Source: Phoronis australis (lineage: Eukaryota > Phoronida > Phoronidae). From it: DNA of 64,000 nucleotides. Made by a program: the position numbers and the translations under genes. Below the pieces are notes generated by a model. It did not search any database. It was not told where the DNA came from and was given only the letters and a program-made list of their open reading frames with translations. Shown here in pieces: positions 13,271 through 24,994 of the stretch (position 1 is the first letter of the stretch; each line of letters begins with the position of its first letter). The DNA lies in assembly GCA_002633005.1 (NCBI GenBank), contig NMRA01000127.1, positions 442,438-506,437 of the forward strand, in the 5' to 3' direction.

Positions 13271-16200
13271 TGCATTTTCATCGGTTTTGTAAATCGTTTG
13301 CCTTCGTGGAAATAATTTCAGAAGTTCAACATCCAGTTATTGCTTAAAGTTATGTCCACTGTTATGTTTTTCGTTGCTTCTCATAAATTTCTATGAACAC
13401 TTTTATTGGCCATTTTCAAACCTTTTAATTAGCGACGGTTTTAGTGGTTTTGAACGTCAATTTCTATTCTGAGCTGGGTTCATTGACAATTTTTGCACTT
13501 TAGAGTGTCTATGGCCAAGTAAACAATGTCTTGGGTTTTTTTTCCATGGAATAACGTAAATATCTGCTATCAAAATGAGGACTTACGACAGCATTTTATG
13601 ATGTACTTCTTTAATTCCCGATTTCCCTACATAGTGACTAAAAATATGATTCAAACACATAGTCCCCTGGCATTCATTTTTTTTGAAGTTCATGTTGTAG
13701 CCAAAAATTAGTTTTCACAAAAAGCAACACCTGCGTGGTATTAAAGGACTATGGGACATTTAGGCACGAATTACGATTTTCAGTCATTGAGTATTCAGAA
13801 AATGAAATTGTATGCTTTTAAGAGCTGAACATTTTTCAGTTGTAAAAATAACTGTTCATCAAACTAACGGTACTGAGACAAAACGAGCTGGGGGAAGCCA
13901 AATTAGTCCTCTGAATAGTTCTCCCTCTTGACCAACAATGAAGAGAATAAACAGAAAAGTCATTGAAAAGTGGGCTAAGCCATTCTGTAATTAGAATCTT
14001 GCTGCCATAGTAGTTGTTACTAAACGGTTTTACTGTTAACAGAATTTGCTGACATGATGGGGAATGGTATTTTGTCCGATTACTCTTGTTGTGTAGTGTT
14101 TGGTGAATGTACCGGGGATTTAACCCTAACTGACTGAAACATACAAAGGTAAAATTTAAGAATATTTATATATAACAATATCGTTTCCATAGTTTATGTT
14201 CACCTTACTGTCACATACAAGTTCACGCAAGGGATGCAGAGGTGAAGTTAAGAATAGCTGTATAAGATTTATGTTTTCATAACTTGACAGAGTCCTTTGT
14301 AAAGCAAAGGAAGCAAAATTCAAGAATATCTTAAAAAACAAGGTTTCAGTTGCTTGAAGCCAGTGTTTTTTTTGAGATATGTCTGGATTGATAAGTTTTG
14401 TTGTCTCTGTAGAAATGTTATTAAAAAATATAAACCTACTTTAAAAGTGCTGGTGAATCAAATACCTTGTGAGCTTTGTCACAGGGTTCATGTTTGTTGT
14501 CTTACCTGAGAACCAAGTCTAGGATAAAAATCGGCTTACTTTATTGGATTATAATTTGTCATCACAGTGGTATCGTGTCTGATCGCGGCTCAGTTATTTC
14601 AGCCAGACCATTTCCAAGTTGAGTGACCTCTTTGTTTGTCCCTTGTCTCGTAGAATCCACCGACTGGTTATTGATTTCCCACAGCCAAGATGGTAGAGAA
14701 AGCCCCTCATCCAACTGACAATAACATTGTCTGCCATTCACCAGTTTAAATGACCTGTAATTATATCCTGAGTGTAGCGACATTAGAGAACAATCGGCTG
14801 TCTCAGAGTTTGTTGTAACGGTCTTAATCGCATTGATCACGGTTTGGATGAACTTTTCCACACTGAGACTCATCTGCTTTTGAATCCAAAATTATTATCT
14901 AATTAACTGTTTTAGCTAATCAGTAAGAGTCATTTTCTCGCATGATCACTTTTGTGGCCTTTGTTGTCTACCATTCCTGTCAGCCCGGGGGGTCACTTGC
15001 AATGTTATGGGAATGTATTTGAGATCCATATTAAGGGGGGGGGGGGTTGGCTGGCAGTCTCGTTCTCATGGGGGATATCCGGTCACAAGTGCAAAATGAA
15101 AATTATTGCTGGAGACAATGCCAAGCAATTAAAAAACCTACCTGTGGCAATACTGATAATCTTCTTGGTTTTTACCATGTTTCTTCCCTGGGCCTTACCA
15201 CGCAGCCATTATGCCCACCAGTTATCTAATACATTCTCAATATCGTTTTATCCTTTGTTGCTTTTTGTAGTTGCTTTTAAAACTGTCTGACTTTGAGGAT
15301 AGCATCTGTAATACATTAGTTCTGTACTTATTTCGCACAAAAATTGCCAAAATTGTCATTTTTCCATTTTTCAATGGCAGATTACTGCAAATAATCGAAA
15401 ATTTACAAAAAGGTATTTATGACATCTACATAGTAATCGACTAAAAATTTTGTATTATTTAGGTTTGTGACGAAATTTTAAAAATAGAATGTCACTTGTT
15501 GCCCATATGGTGTTATTTAAGTTTAGAATCACAGTAAACGCATGTTTTGATTTTGTGAGTTATTTTTAGTTGGTTTAAAGATACTATGTCTCATTAAAAC
15601 CATGAATATGTTTTATTTAAAAATTAGAATTTGTAGCCAGCACCACCTAGTAACTTCCTGGAACACTGCATGTACAAGTATAATCAAGAAAAAATAATTT
15701 GTAAATAAACTATTGCTTTAAAGAATATGCCTCATCTGAAACACTCAAACACAAGTGTGAACATATACAAAACCCTAGTAATTCCAAATATTACACAATA
15801 GTTATTTGATAGTGAAATTAACAAATAATAAAAAAACTGTGCCTCGTTTCATTAGGGTAACGGTGAACTGTTACTGTTCTCATTTACATAAAAATGGTCT
15901 CGCAAACGAGACTAATTCACGAGATTGTAATGGTAACTGGTTCTCAGATGGTTTCTGGCACACTGGAATACCCGGAGTTGTTTGTAAGTTAGTACTTAAT
16001 TTGCATATTCACAGTTTAATGAGACTATACGTCTTTAAGACATTGATTGAGAGTTCGCTTTTTATTTGTGTAAGACAATTTCAACGACACTCTCTCAAAC
16101 CCACGGAAAAACATCATTAGTGAGCTACGAGTTCTCTTAAATTGATCAACAGAATGCTCTAAATCATAACATTGAGTGAGAGACCATTATGATGACTGTG

Positions 16201-19200
16201 TTCTTGGTTAACTTTTTGGCGAGAACTTACATGCAGGAGGTAATTATCAGGATAATAATTTGATAAAAAAATGTGACGCTGGTGCTGATTCTTTATTCGC
16301 ATTGTACTTCAGTTAAAATTGTTGATAAAATAATCAAAAATGGAGTATTTGGACTTGAAATAAAACCATGTTCCCAGCCAATGCACTCAAGAAACCTGCT
16401 GAGAACACTGGACTCGATGTCCAGCTATGCGATGAATCGCCAAAAGATGCTAGGAAGATGGTACACAAGTGACGAATATAATGGGAAAAACCGAATTGCT
16501 TTCTATTTTACAATGGCTAGAGTTTTTGATGAAAAAACAAAGGTGGCACTACTGTTTTACTCATCTTGAGCCAGGTTGAAGAAACTGAGGCTGACAGCAA
16601 TGCTGACATGTCAAAGCCAGCTTCAGTTTTGATAGCATCAGTTGAGATACCCTTCTCCTGTTCACAACTCTGGTTATCTCTTCACAACATCTAATAGTCA
16701 CACTTAGCCCTGTAATCTGATAAGTTTAATTTTCAATACACATGCTTTGGCACTGGTCTGCTGGCTGCAGCCACTCTCTTGGATTTAGTTGCTGCCTTTC
16801 TCTTATCCAGGTTCCTGGTTCTGTTTACATTGGACTGGTCCTGGAGTAGTGGGTGATTATCTGCATATCACCTTAAATAGATTAGAACAGATTTTACTTG
16901 GTAATGAGCAACAGGACTGGAGGAAGTTATTTTTGGTAAGACACCAGCCAGACCTTCAAAGTCATTAGTCTAATGTAGTGGTAAAACTGTGTCTGGGTTT
17001 ACTTTCTTTAAATTTCTTGTTGCCAAGACAAACTCAATTGAATTTGATGGATTAATTTCAGAAGTGTATGCTCTCCACCCTAGGTGGTTTTTAGACCATT
17101 CTTGTCTTTCCCCCTTTCATTTCTTTACACCATCCATTTTTCTTGCTTCAGAAATTTAACAATTGGTTCGAAAATTTTGCTAAATGACCTCAAGCCAACA
17201 AATTATTTTAAGGGCTCTTTCACACCAAGATAGCTCTTATTGAGATTTCAATAAAGGAAAAATTGAATCGAAATCGACGAAGACTTGGAAATTTTAATAA
17301 GGAGCAACTGTGTTGTATTGGAGGCAGTTTTTGGCAAAAGCTGCTTGCTTTCGCCCATGTCCTGAGCATGTTTATTCAAGATGTTAAAATGGGCTGTGGC
17401 ATTCAAAAACAAGTTTGATGCAACACTCGGGCTCTTGAGTTCAATCTGTATGCATCCAGGTGTTGCTAACTGAAGTCTTTCTTGTGTAATATGCCCCAAT
17501 TCTAATTAATCAAAGCACTTAATCAGAGATTAAGTTGGTGTTACTGTGTAATTCAGCCAAAGGCAGGCAGTGTTTTCATTTGTTTTGCTCAGTGAAGTCT
17601 TGATACGAGCACTCACTCACAGGACACAGCACCGTCTGTGTGACAGCAATGGAATGTTGGTGTATTATTGCGTGTGATTTGGTTTTTGCGATACCATTTT
17701 TTGGAGTGGATGTTTCTAGGAAATGTTTTTTTTTGCAAATAGGCAATTTGCTTATGATATTTAAGCGTTTTGCTTATTGGCATCTGTGTTTGGTTCACTG
17801 ACTTTACAGCAGGTTGAAATTAGTGGTTCTGATGTGTTTCTTTATATTCAGCATATTGTAAGCATATGAATTCCTCTGTTCATTTCTCTTTGTGGAAGGC
17901 TATTTGTATGCTTGTTGTCTGCAAAATCAGTCATTTCCTGGACTTCCAAAACCTGCCCGGAACTCACAATACGTACATCTCAGAATGCATCTAAGCTCTT
18001 GGAAAATAGTGGTATTTTTACCCACAATGCTTCATACAAGGCCGGTACATTTTTATCCTCTTTTTCACCTGTTGTAGTAGCTCTCGTCTTTGTGTTAATG
18101 TATAGTTATTGGTGTATTTGAAATTCATTTGATTAGTGAAACAAGGATGCCTCCTGATGAAGTGTATACATGCAGATGTCATCATTCCACGACTGCTTCC
18201 ACACTGGTGAAGAGATTCCTACCATTAATCTATTCAAATGATTAAAGATTAGCCTTTTTCATTAGCTCAACCTTGGGGATTTTGAATCGCCCCTTACTGT
18301 TCGTTTTTTCCAACTATTGCTGGCTGAAAGAGCTTACCTGTGCTGTAGGTTGCACTACAAACACCTTGGCAAAGTTTGAAACATACCCCACAGGCTACTG
18401 GTTCCAGAGCAACATTCCTATATCTCATTATCTATGGTTCATTACACACCTAGCATCAGAAAGTCATGAACTACTGTTGGACTGTTGGACTGTTCTCTGT
18501 TTCACTGAACAGTATTAGTATCTGCTCAGTTGCATAGTTCTTTTTGTCAGCCACTATTTTATGAGGGAGCAGTTAGCGAAATACACAAACTCACTTTAGA
18601 GGCAATTGAGTGTGGGTATTGTCTTGTGTCTGAATTTGGATCCTTCTGTTTGTAAAGTGCAGTGCATTTGGCTTCCCATGCACCTTGCTTGACAGCTTCG
18701 GAGCTTGGAATACTATGAATGCATGTAGCAATGAAGATTGCCCTCTACTGAGTACTGGGTAGCTGTTGTCCAGTATTTCTTACCATACTTCACATCCACG
18801 AAGAGCGTCTTTCGAGAATTGGGCATTGCCGTGGTATCTGCTGGTCTACTAGGACTACATGTACCCAACAATACTCCGGAAGGGTGTTGTAACTCTTGAG
18901 ATGTACTCTCCTTCTGTGATGGTTAGTACTGTGGAGAGATGATGTAACAAGGCTTCTCATTGATTAACTGAAAGAAGTTACAGTCGAACCTTCCCATTGG
19001 TTGGAAAATAACATTCAGACATTCCTATTGGTCAGATGTTGAGAAATGCTTTTGTATGCTACGCCATCTGTTGAGAATGCCTTTGAGCCCTTAAGCTGCT
19101 GCAACAAGACTTCAGTGTGTTCTGCATAAGTCTGTCTTTTACATTAAATATAACTACAAAACAGTTCACTATACTTTACCAGTGTTCATTCCCAAACCGT

Positions 19201-19804
19201 GTGATTGTGACAAAAGACCAAACCGAGGCACGCGCATTGATGCTTACACACTGTTTACTGCATGTAGTTCATTCTTTCACACTGTCAGTCTCCTCCAGAG
19301 ATGGCGCTGTCGATAGAGTTAGTCAAGATGCTACTTGAGATTCTGAGTTTAGAAACATCAAGCGTCAGCTTGTTTTGTCTGACTTTTGAGATTCATATAG
19401 ACTTTTTTTACGGTGATGTACAATAAAATGTCACTAATTGCAGACATAAATAATTGCCAAACTAAAAAAAGCCCTTTCTTCATTTTCAATGGCTTCAAAC
19501 ATTGTTGTGAATGATGGTCTATTGAGAGCACGTCGGCTACGCTACAATAACAAAGAATACGGTTTGCAAATCTCGCCCGATGATCGTATACTACCGATAA
19601 CTTCAGGGAAGTTTCTCTCTGACCTTTCCCACTACACCAAAGTTTTGGTTAGTACCGAAGTTTCACCTCTAATGGAAAAGCGACTATAGAGTCAGGGCTA
19701 CTTATTGAGCTTGCTTTCGAGCCTTAATGCACTGTCAGTGGTATTTTTGTAGAGAATTTTAAACAAAAATAAATTTTCACTTGTATATGAATATGTCAAT
19801 CTCA
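13271..19804. other. No gene recognised
   Basis: About 6.5 kb without a supported exon. The minus frame at 14562-14873 (103 aa) and the ATG-initiated plus frame at 19489-19689 (66 aa) are the most protein-like, but they match no family I know and are not bracketed by convincing splice sites. A block GTCATTTTTCCATTTTTCAA at about 15356 recurs at about 61529. The segment at 15491-15515 contains one copy of a recurring CCATATGGTGT motif. Confidence 0.4.
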
Positions 19805-19915
19805 ATATGGCGTGGAAAATATGTTGCAAACATTTAAGTCTTGATGTGGCCAACAGATGGCGTGCTGACAAGACTTAAATGTTTGCAACTAATTTTCATT
19901 TGTCCACCATATGGT
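19805..19915. repeat. Long hairpin with perfect 20-bp arms
   Basis: GTTGCAAACATTTAAGTCTT at 19823-19842 is the exact complement of 19870-19889, with a 27-bp loop. Pairing resumes outward (CAATATGGCGTGG against CCACCATATGGTG), giving an imperfect stem of about 45 bp per arm. It is probably a small foldback element. The outer arm carries the CCATATGGTGT motif that recurs elsewhere in the window. Confidence 0.8.
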
Positions 19916-20550
19916 GTGCTAAAGAGGTGAAGATTTGTTGTGAGTAAAATGTTTATGTTACATCAGTGTTACCCAAGTTCGACTGAACAGTAGCACAACT
20001 GATGGATGTTAATGCCGCCATACTCTAAGTATACCCTAACCTGTAACATATGGTTACAATTTTTCCTGCCCAGACAACAAAATGAGATTGCACCTTTGAT
20101 TCAAATGTGACTGTAGTACCTGCATAACAGAATAAGAACGCTTGATGCAGCATAGTGATTCCCACTTGACAAGGCTGCAGAAAGTGTAGGATATGGATTC
20201 AGAAAAAGAAACTGACTTTGCTGACATTCGGGGTGGTTTCTTCAAAGTAAATATCTCCCAGGAGGCCTCTATACTGCGTAGCATGAAATCATTTCAACCA
20301 ACTCATTGACTAATCTCCTGGAATGACCATTTTATTTAAAAGGTTTCATTGCCATGAAAATCATTATTGTTAATTAATGCGTCTATGAACACTGTAACTT
20401 CCTTATTTTTACAGCTTTGTCCTTTCGCGTAGGCGAACTGTTGAGATGATGTGATTGGCCCCCGTAAGCCATGATTATCTATAGTAAATTGCTGTTAGGT
20501 ACAAGTTGTTATCACCAAGTTAAATGGAGACTAATCCGTCTACATGCGAC
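19916..20550. other. No recognised feature
   Basis: AT-rich sequence upstream of the CpG-richer islet. The minus frame at 20054-20284 shows no domain. Confidence 0.4.
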
Positions 20551-20917
20551 AGTAAATCCTTCAATGGAAACCGGCCCTGATCTCGCAATCCAATTAAATC
20601 GCAATCGCCCGATCACCGTCAGAGGGCAATAAAGTTTTTCGACTGTTTGACTTATACCTAGTCACCATGGAAACGCAAATCTGTCACGTAGCTTGGCGAG
20701 CGGCCCTGCCCTGCATTTTTACACACGCTTTTTCATAGGTACATATTGAGTCAACAAAGACAGGTATTCTACTAGGCCTTCGTCTTATCAGTCGTCCAAT
20801 ATCAAAGGTCGCTTGTGTTACCTCTGTTTTACCTGGTCTTTGTGACGAGCTGATTAGTCGGCAATGTTTGCGCGCCTCTCGCGACAAGTTTGAGTTTTCT
20901 GTCACTTTTGTTTGCAG
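20551..20917 (+). promoter_or_regulatory. Candidate promoter and non-coding first exon of the ZMIZ-like gene
   Basis: This islet has more CpG than its surroundings (blocks such as CGCAATCGCCCGATCACCG and GCGCGCCTCTCGCGAC). It carries a consensus RFX X-box at 20661-20674 and ends in TTTGCAG followed by GTGAGT at 20918, a strong splice donor. The first coding exon begins at an acceptor at 27996 with 20 bases of 5' UTR, so an upstream non-coding exon on the + strand must exist. This is the best candidate I can see. There is no TATA box or proof of transcription, so the promoter call is inference. Confidence 0.35.
20661..20674 (+). promoter_or_regulatory. RFX X-box motif
   Basis: GTCACCATGGAAAC fits the X-box consensus GTHNYYATRRNAAC at every position. 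It lies inside the candidate promoter islet, about 250 bp before the predicted first-exon donor. RFX factors bind such sites, for example at ciliary genes. Binding here is not shown. Confidence 0.5.
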
Positions 20918-23900
20918 GTGAGTGTTTATAGGTGTTTGTTATGTAAGGCCAGTGCATACTGACAGCTCTAAGTGGTGTTTTATAGCACCGTCGCTTCCTT
21001 GAAATGGCTTTTTCATTGATGACATTGTCAAACGATATGCTACACTGTTACCAGCTCCTCACTCTTGCAGTGTGTAAAATTCTCAGGTGTAAATCTACTG
21101 TCGTGTTATCAATTAGTGATAGAGGCTTTGATATTAACAGGTAAGTTACATGGATTGGTTCAGAGCAAACATTGTTCATGAAGGAAATTTTGTGATTTTG
21201 CAGAGTTGGTTTAAATAAAATTTATTTTGGTGCAACCACTGAACAATTTATTGCAGATTGTTTTTGGACTTCTGGATAATTGTTTTGTACCTGTTCTCCG
21301 GAATTTGGAATCAGCTTTAACTAAGGTAGTGCATGTTTTTTTTGCAATTTAATGTATAGTGAACCATCTTTCTTATATTTTGTATGTTATGATTTTATTT
21401 TAGAACAATGAGTGGAAAGTTTTGAAGAGGAGAACATTTTGCTTTTGTTCTTAGGTTTGTTCATCCTCATCGTAATAGTTATAAACTTGTACCATATTCT
21501 ATTAATTAGATATTTTTAAATTGTTTTTGCTTTAAACTTAGAAACTGTTTTGTCTTTTCTTTTACATACAGATAGACATTTATTTTTGACAACCTGAACC
21601 ACACCTGAATAAACCTTGATATTCATCCATTAGCCAACTTAGTCATTCTTGATTTCGGAAGGTTTTCCTCTTTGCAATTTCCAACTCCATTTTTGCCCCG
21701 TTCATGTCACAAGTTCTTTATGAGCACAGTCAAAGTTGTTTGTTTGTGGTCTGCAGGCAGTGTAAATTCTGACCAAGAGAATATAAGGGGCGCAAGGGCT
21801 TTAAGAATTGTGCTTGTAGACACTGGGATAAGCTGCCTGCGTCAGGGTCTCAAAATTTCTTGTTTGCTTTTTGTGAACAATTCGTTGTCGTGAAATACTG
21901 ATAACCTGGTATCTATCCACAGTAATCATTTATCACCATACTAGTAAAAATCTGTCCAAAGTTCCACCTGAGTTAAGCCCCACTTGTACAGCATGTGTTC
22001 CTTATCTCTGGGTGGGCCCTCGTTTGATGTTCTTACCTGTAATCATGGACTATCAGGTAATTCTAGTGACCTGCTGTTGACATAAATCACTCATCTTGGC
22101 TGTATCTTCCCTATCTAGTGTGATTGGCTGGTCATTGCCTCATTTAAATCTGTAACCAAGTAAAGATTTGTCTAGAGTGCTAAGTTGTGGTGCTAAGTTA
22201 CAAGTCCCCAGGTCTTTTCTGAATTATTTTAATTTTCATATGTTCTTAGATCGAAAAGAAGTTTGCAAAAGAAGTTATTTTGTTTGCACCGGTACACTTT
22301 TGTTTAATTGAAAGTTACCGATTTTGTCTAAGCATAGTATGCACAATGATGTGATAATCAGAAATTACCTTAATCATTTTTTAAACTAGGAATCCGTATT
22401 TTTCTCATTGGTTGATTTTCCTTATAGTTCCTTTTTGTTTGAAAATTTATGCCAAGAAGCGCTGATATTTGTAAGAACCAACTAATGTAGAACTGATCTG
22501 AAACTTACTTACAACTCATTCTGCTTCTCTAAAAGTGAAATGCATAGGTTTTATTTTGATATTGTGAGAAACATGCCTGTTTTGCAAATACTTTTGATGG
22601 ACCTTCCTGTGATCAGCAAACTCGTGCCGCTTTAATTCTGTTTTTCACAGTGCGCGTATGTTACATTGAAACCATTCCTGTCCTTGTGCCAATCATCTTG
22701 GCAAGATGTGGCTGTTTAATTCCAAGCTGGCCACAAGGGGGCATTGCAAATCAGCAACAAAGATTGGCATTTGTGTGTCAATTGTTTTACCTCCTGAAAA
22801 CTGATATCATAAATCATTCATATTGTCATTATCGTTATCTGTATTGGTGTTGCTGTTAACTGCAGGAATGATTGTCAGTAACTGCATGCTAGTTACAGAT
22901 GCTAATCGCTTGTTTCACTCGGTTTCCTTCTATTGCGTAACTTTGTGTAGTAATCTTAGAAAGCAATTGATGAGCTGAAAAGCTAGTAGTTATGGCACTG
23001 ATATTTTCTAAGCACACTTGTTTTGTCTTGCGTGCCGGGTTACAAATCAGATAGCTTCTATGAATGTGAATCCGGTTGCCTGGACGTAAATCAGAAATAG
23101 TTGTTATGTTTCACATTTTATTGTTTTGTGTGTGAAGGTGATGAAAGCGTGTTGTCTTACACCTTTCATGATCATTTAAAGCTGCATTTTGCCCTGTTTG
23201 GCTGACTGAAAACAAAAATCAAATGGGGCTTTTTACTGAAAATGCTTCAAGTTTCACTGAGGGTCGTCAACCTGCAAAATGATCAGCTATCAATTTTTGA
23301 CCCGTGTCGTTGATTTGGTTAAAAAAAAAATTATTAGAATTATGGTATCAGATACAATGGTGTATGGATTATGTTTGAATTAATTATGCATTCCTCACAA
23401 AAAAGAGTCTTGTTTTCTGTGGGTATATGGTTGGAATGGAAAAAAGAGTGCAGACGCTCCGACGTCTTTTGCAGTGCATCAGGCAGGCGCAGACCTCAGG
23501 CCAAAGCTAAAACTCACCAAAGTTCTGTTGTACATCAACAGGTTCTTCATGAAAGACTTTTCCAAGTCTGTCCCTTCTAAGAAAATGGACAGACTGTTCC
23601 ATTTGTTGCCATGTACTATATGTTGTAGGTTGCAATAGTGTCATGTAGCTTGCTCCTTAGTCTACAAAAAGCTGGGCAAGTCTCTACTAGTTGTTAGGGG
23701 TTTCAACATCAGTACCACACTTAGGACGTACTGGACTATCCATATGCCCAGTGTGTCTGTGTCTGGCTGGGTTACAGTGACTTGTAAAAAAATTTGAATG
23801 TTGTCTTGTGTCCTGTCTGTCAATACTCGGAAGGTTCCTTGGTTTCTCTGCAGGACTTAAGTGATGCCCAACTCACCCTGTAGCATCTGTAGGATATCTC

Positions 23901-23991
23901 GGTAGCAGGTTTAGGTGCATAATCCAGAATGCTAGCCTTTATTCTCACCCTATTTGTTGATGGTCATTTAGTGTATTAGTGTTATTGAGTG
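20918..23991 (+). other. Presumed first intron, proximal part
   Basis: No coding exon recognised. A THAP-related fragment lies at 23434-23512, and a CTCF-like motif CCACAAGGGGGCA at 22731-22743. Otherwise AT-rich intronic-type sequence. Confidence 0.4.
23434..23512 (+). pseudogene. THAP-family transposase fragment (copy 1)
   Basis: The translation reads WLEWKKECRRSDVFCSASGR, then RRPQAK. The block KKECRRSDVFC recurs almost unchanged (KKECRWPDVFC) downstream of the THAP-like remnant at 53167-53400, so this is a piece of the same family. In THAP fingers a W..xCRR.D segment follows the FP motif. Only this middle piece remains, with no upstream zinc-binding cysteines. It is a transposon fossil, not a host gene. 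Confidence 0.5.
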
Positions 23992-24180
23992 CCGTTCACA
24001 CTATGAGTTGCCCCAGAATAAGTTACTCCTGGAATGAGGTGTTACTGGGTTTACGTAGTAGTGTAGACGCTATATGCGCAGGAGCAAATTGACATGCACG
24101 TGACAGCCTACTCTACTTTATTGTAGTTGGGTGACTTGTTCTAGGGTAACTTGCCCTAGGTCAAGTCGTAGTGTGAACGC
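23992..24180. mobile_element. MITE with terminal inverted repeats
   Basis: The left end GTTCACACTATGAGTTG (23994-24010) pairs with the right end CAAGTCGTAGTGTGAAC (24162-24178). Imperfect pairing continues inward (AATAAGTTAC against GTAACTTGCC). Related CCAAGTTGCCCC / GGCAAGTTG blocks occur at about 24314-24336, so the original element may have been larger or nested. No coding capacity. Confidence 0.7.
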
Positions 24181-24479
24181 AAACGAGCAGACAAGGCAGA
24201 AGTAATTACCAACTGTGCTTTTGCTCAATTACACATAGGAGCATCTAATGATTTTTGCACCATATTTGTCACAATTTATAGGGTGTGCAGTGTGGATTCT
24301 CAGCTGAACTAGCCAAGTTGCCCCTCGGCAAGTTGTTCTAGTTTAATTGGTTGTGCGGAGATAACTTTAGACATGTTTGCTGTTAGGTTTCAACCTAGAA
24401 TTGAAATGTTTTTGTAATAAAAGATACTTCTAGAGAACTTCCTGACATTCAGCTTGGGACTCCTATTTGTTGTGGCCAC

Positions 24480-24994
24480 ATGAAAATGTCTGTGCTTCAC
24501 TCAATTGCAAATTTTTGTGTACAACTGATGGGCAGCGTTGATAGAGACAAAAAGCAGTCGGAGATTCTCACAATTATAGTACCAGAGCGTGTTTCTGGAT
24601 GCTTGGTGCCAGATGAATCTAACAGCAACTGCGGCAAAAGAACTTTTGCCTACAGAGGCGCTGTCGCTTACAACGGGCTGGGGACTGCCATCGCGAACGC
24701 GCCCAATTTCGACATCTTCAAACAGAACTACTGGGACTTAGTGCGCTTTTCGAGACTGTAGGCCTCAGCTCATCATTATCTTACACTTTTTAATCTTATT
24801 TATTCATCCAATTGTACATATTAATTAATTTTTATAGGTAATTTATTTTATTTATTGATCTTTTCAATCTAATTGTACGCAGGTCTCTGTATCTTACTTC
24901 GAATAATTATTTCCAACTTGAAAATTAGTCCACTCACTAAAGTTTTCACCCATTCTTTTAAAGGAATTTAAATAAACAAACAAATAAATAAAAG
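24480..24994 (+). mobile_element. 3' end of a non-LTR (LINE) retrotransposon
   Basis: The frame at 24480-24761 ends with CGKRTFAYRGAVAYNGL, then NAPNFDIFKQNYWDL. This is the characteristic C-terminus after the reverse transcriptase of CR1/RTE/L2-type LINEs (consensus G.rtF.YrGa..WNsLP ... s...FK..l). The usual WNSLP tryptophan is replaced by Y and the LP pair by G and T. A typical AT-rich 3' UTR follows, ending in an AAATAAA-type tail at about 24971-24994. Endonuclease and RT domains are absent, so it is a 5'-truncated dead copy. Confidence 0.75.

Noticed and set aside
19489-19689. 66-aa ATG-initiated frame with fairly coding-like composition
   Set aside because: No recognisable family, no splice context, and the start lies in a TTTTCAATGGC block that recurs in repeats near 15370 and 61545.
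24480-24761. Host gene
   Set aside because: The C-terminal signature and AT-rich tail are those of a truncated LINE.
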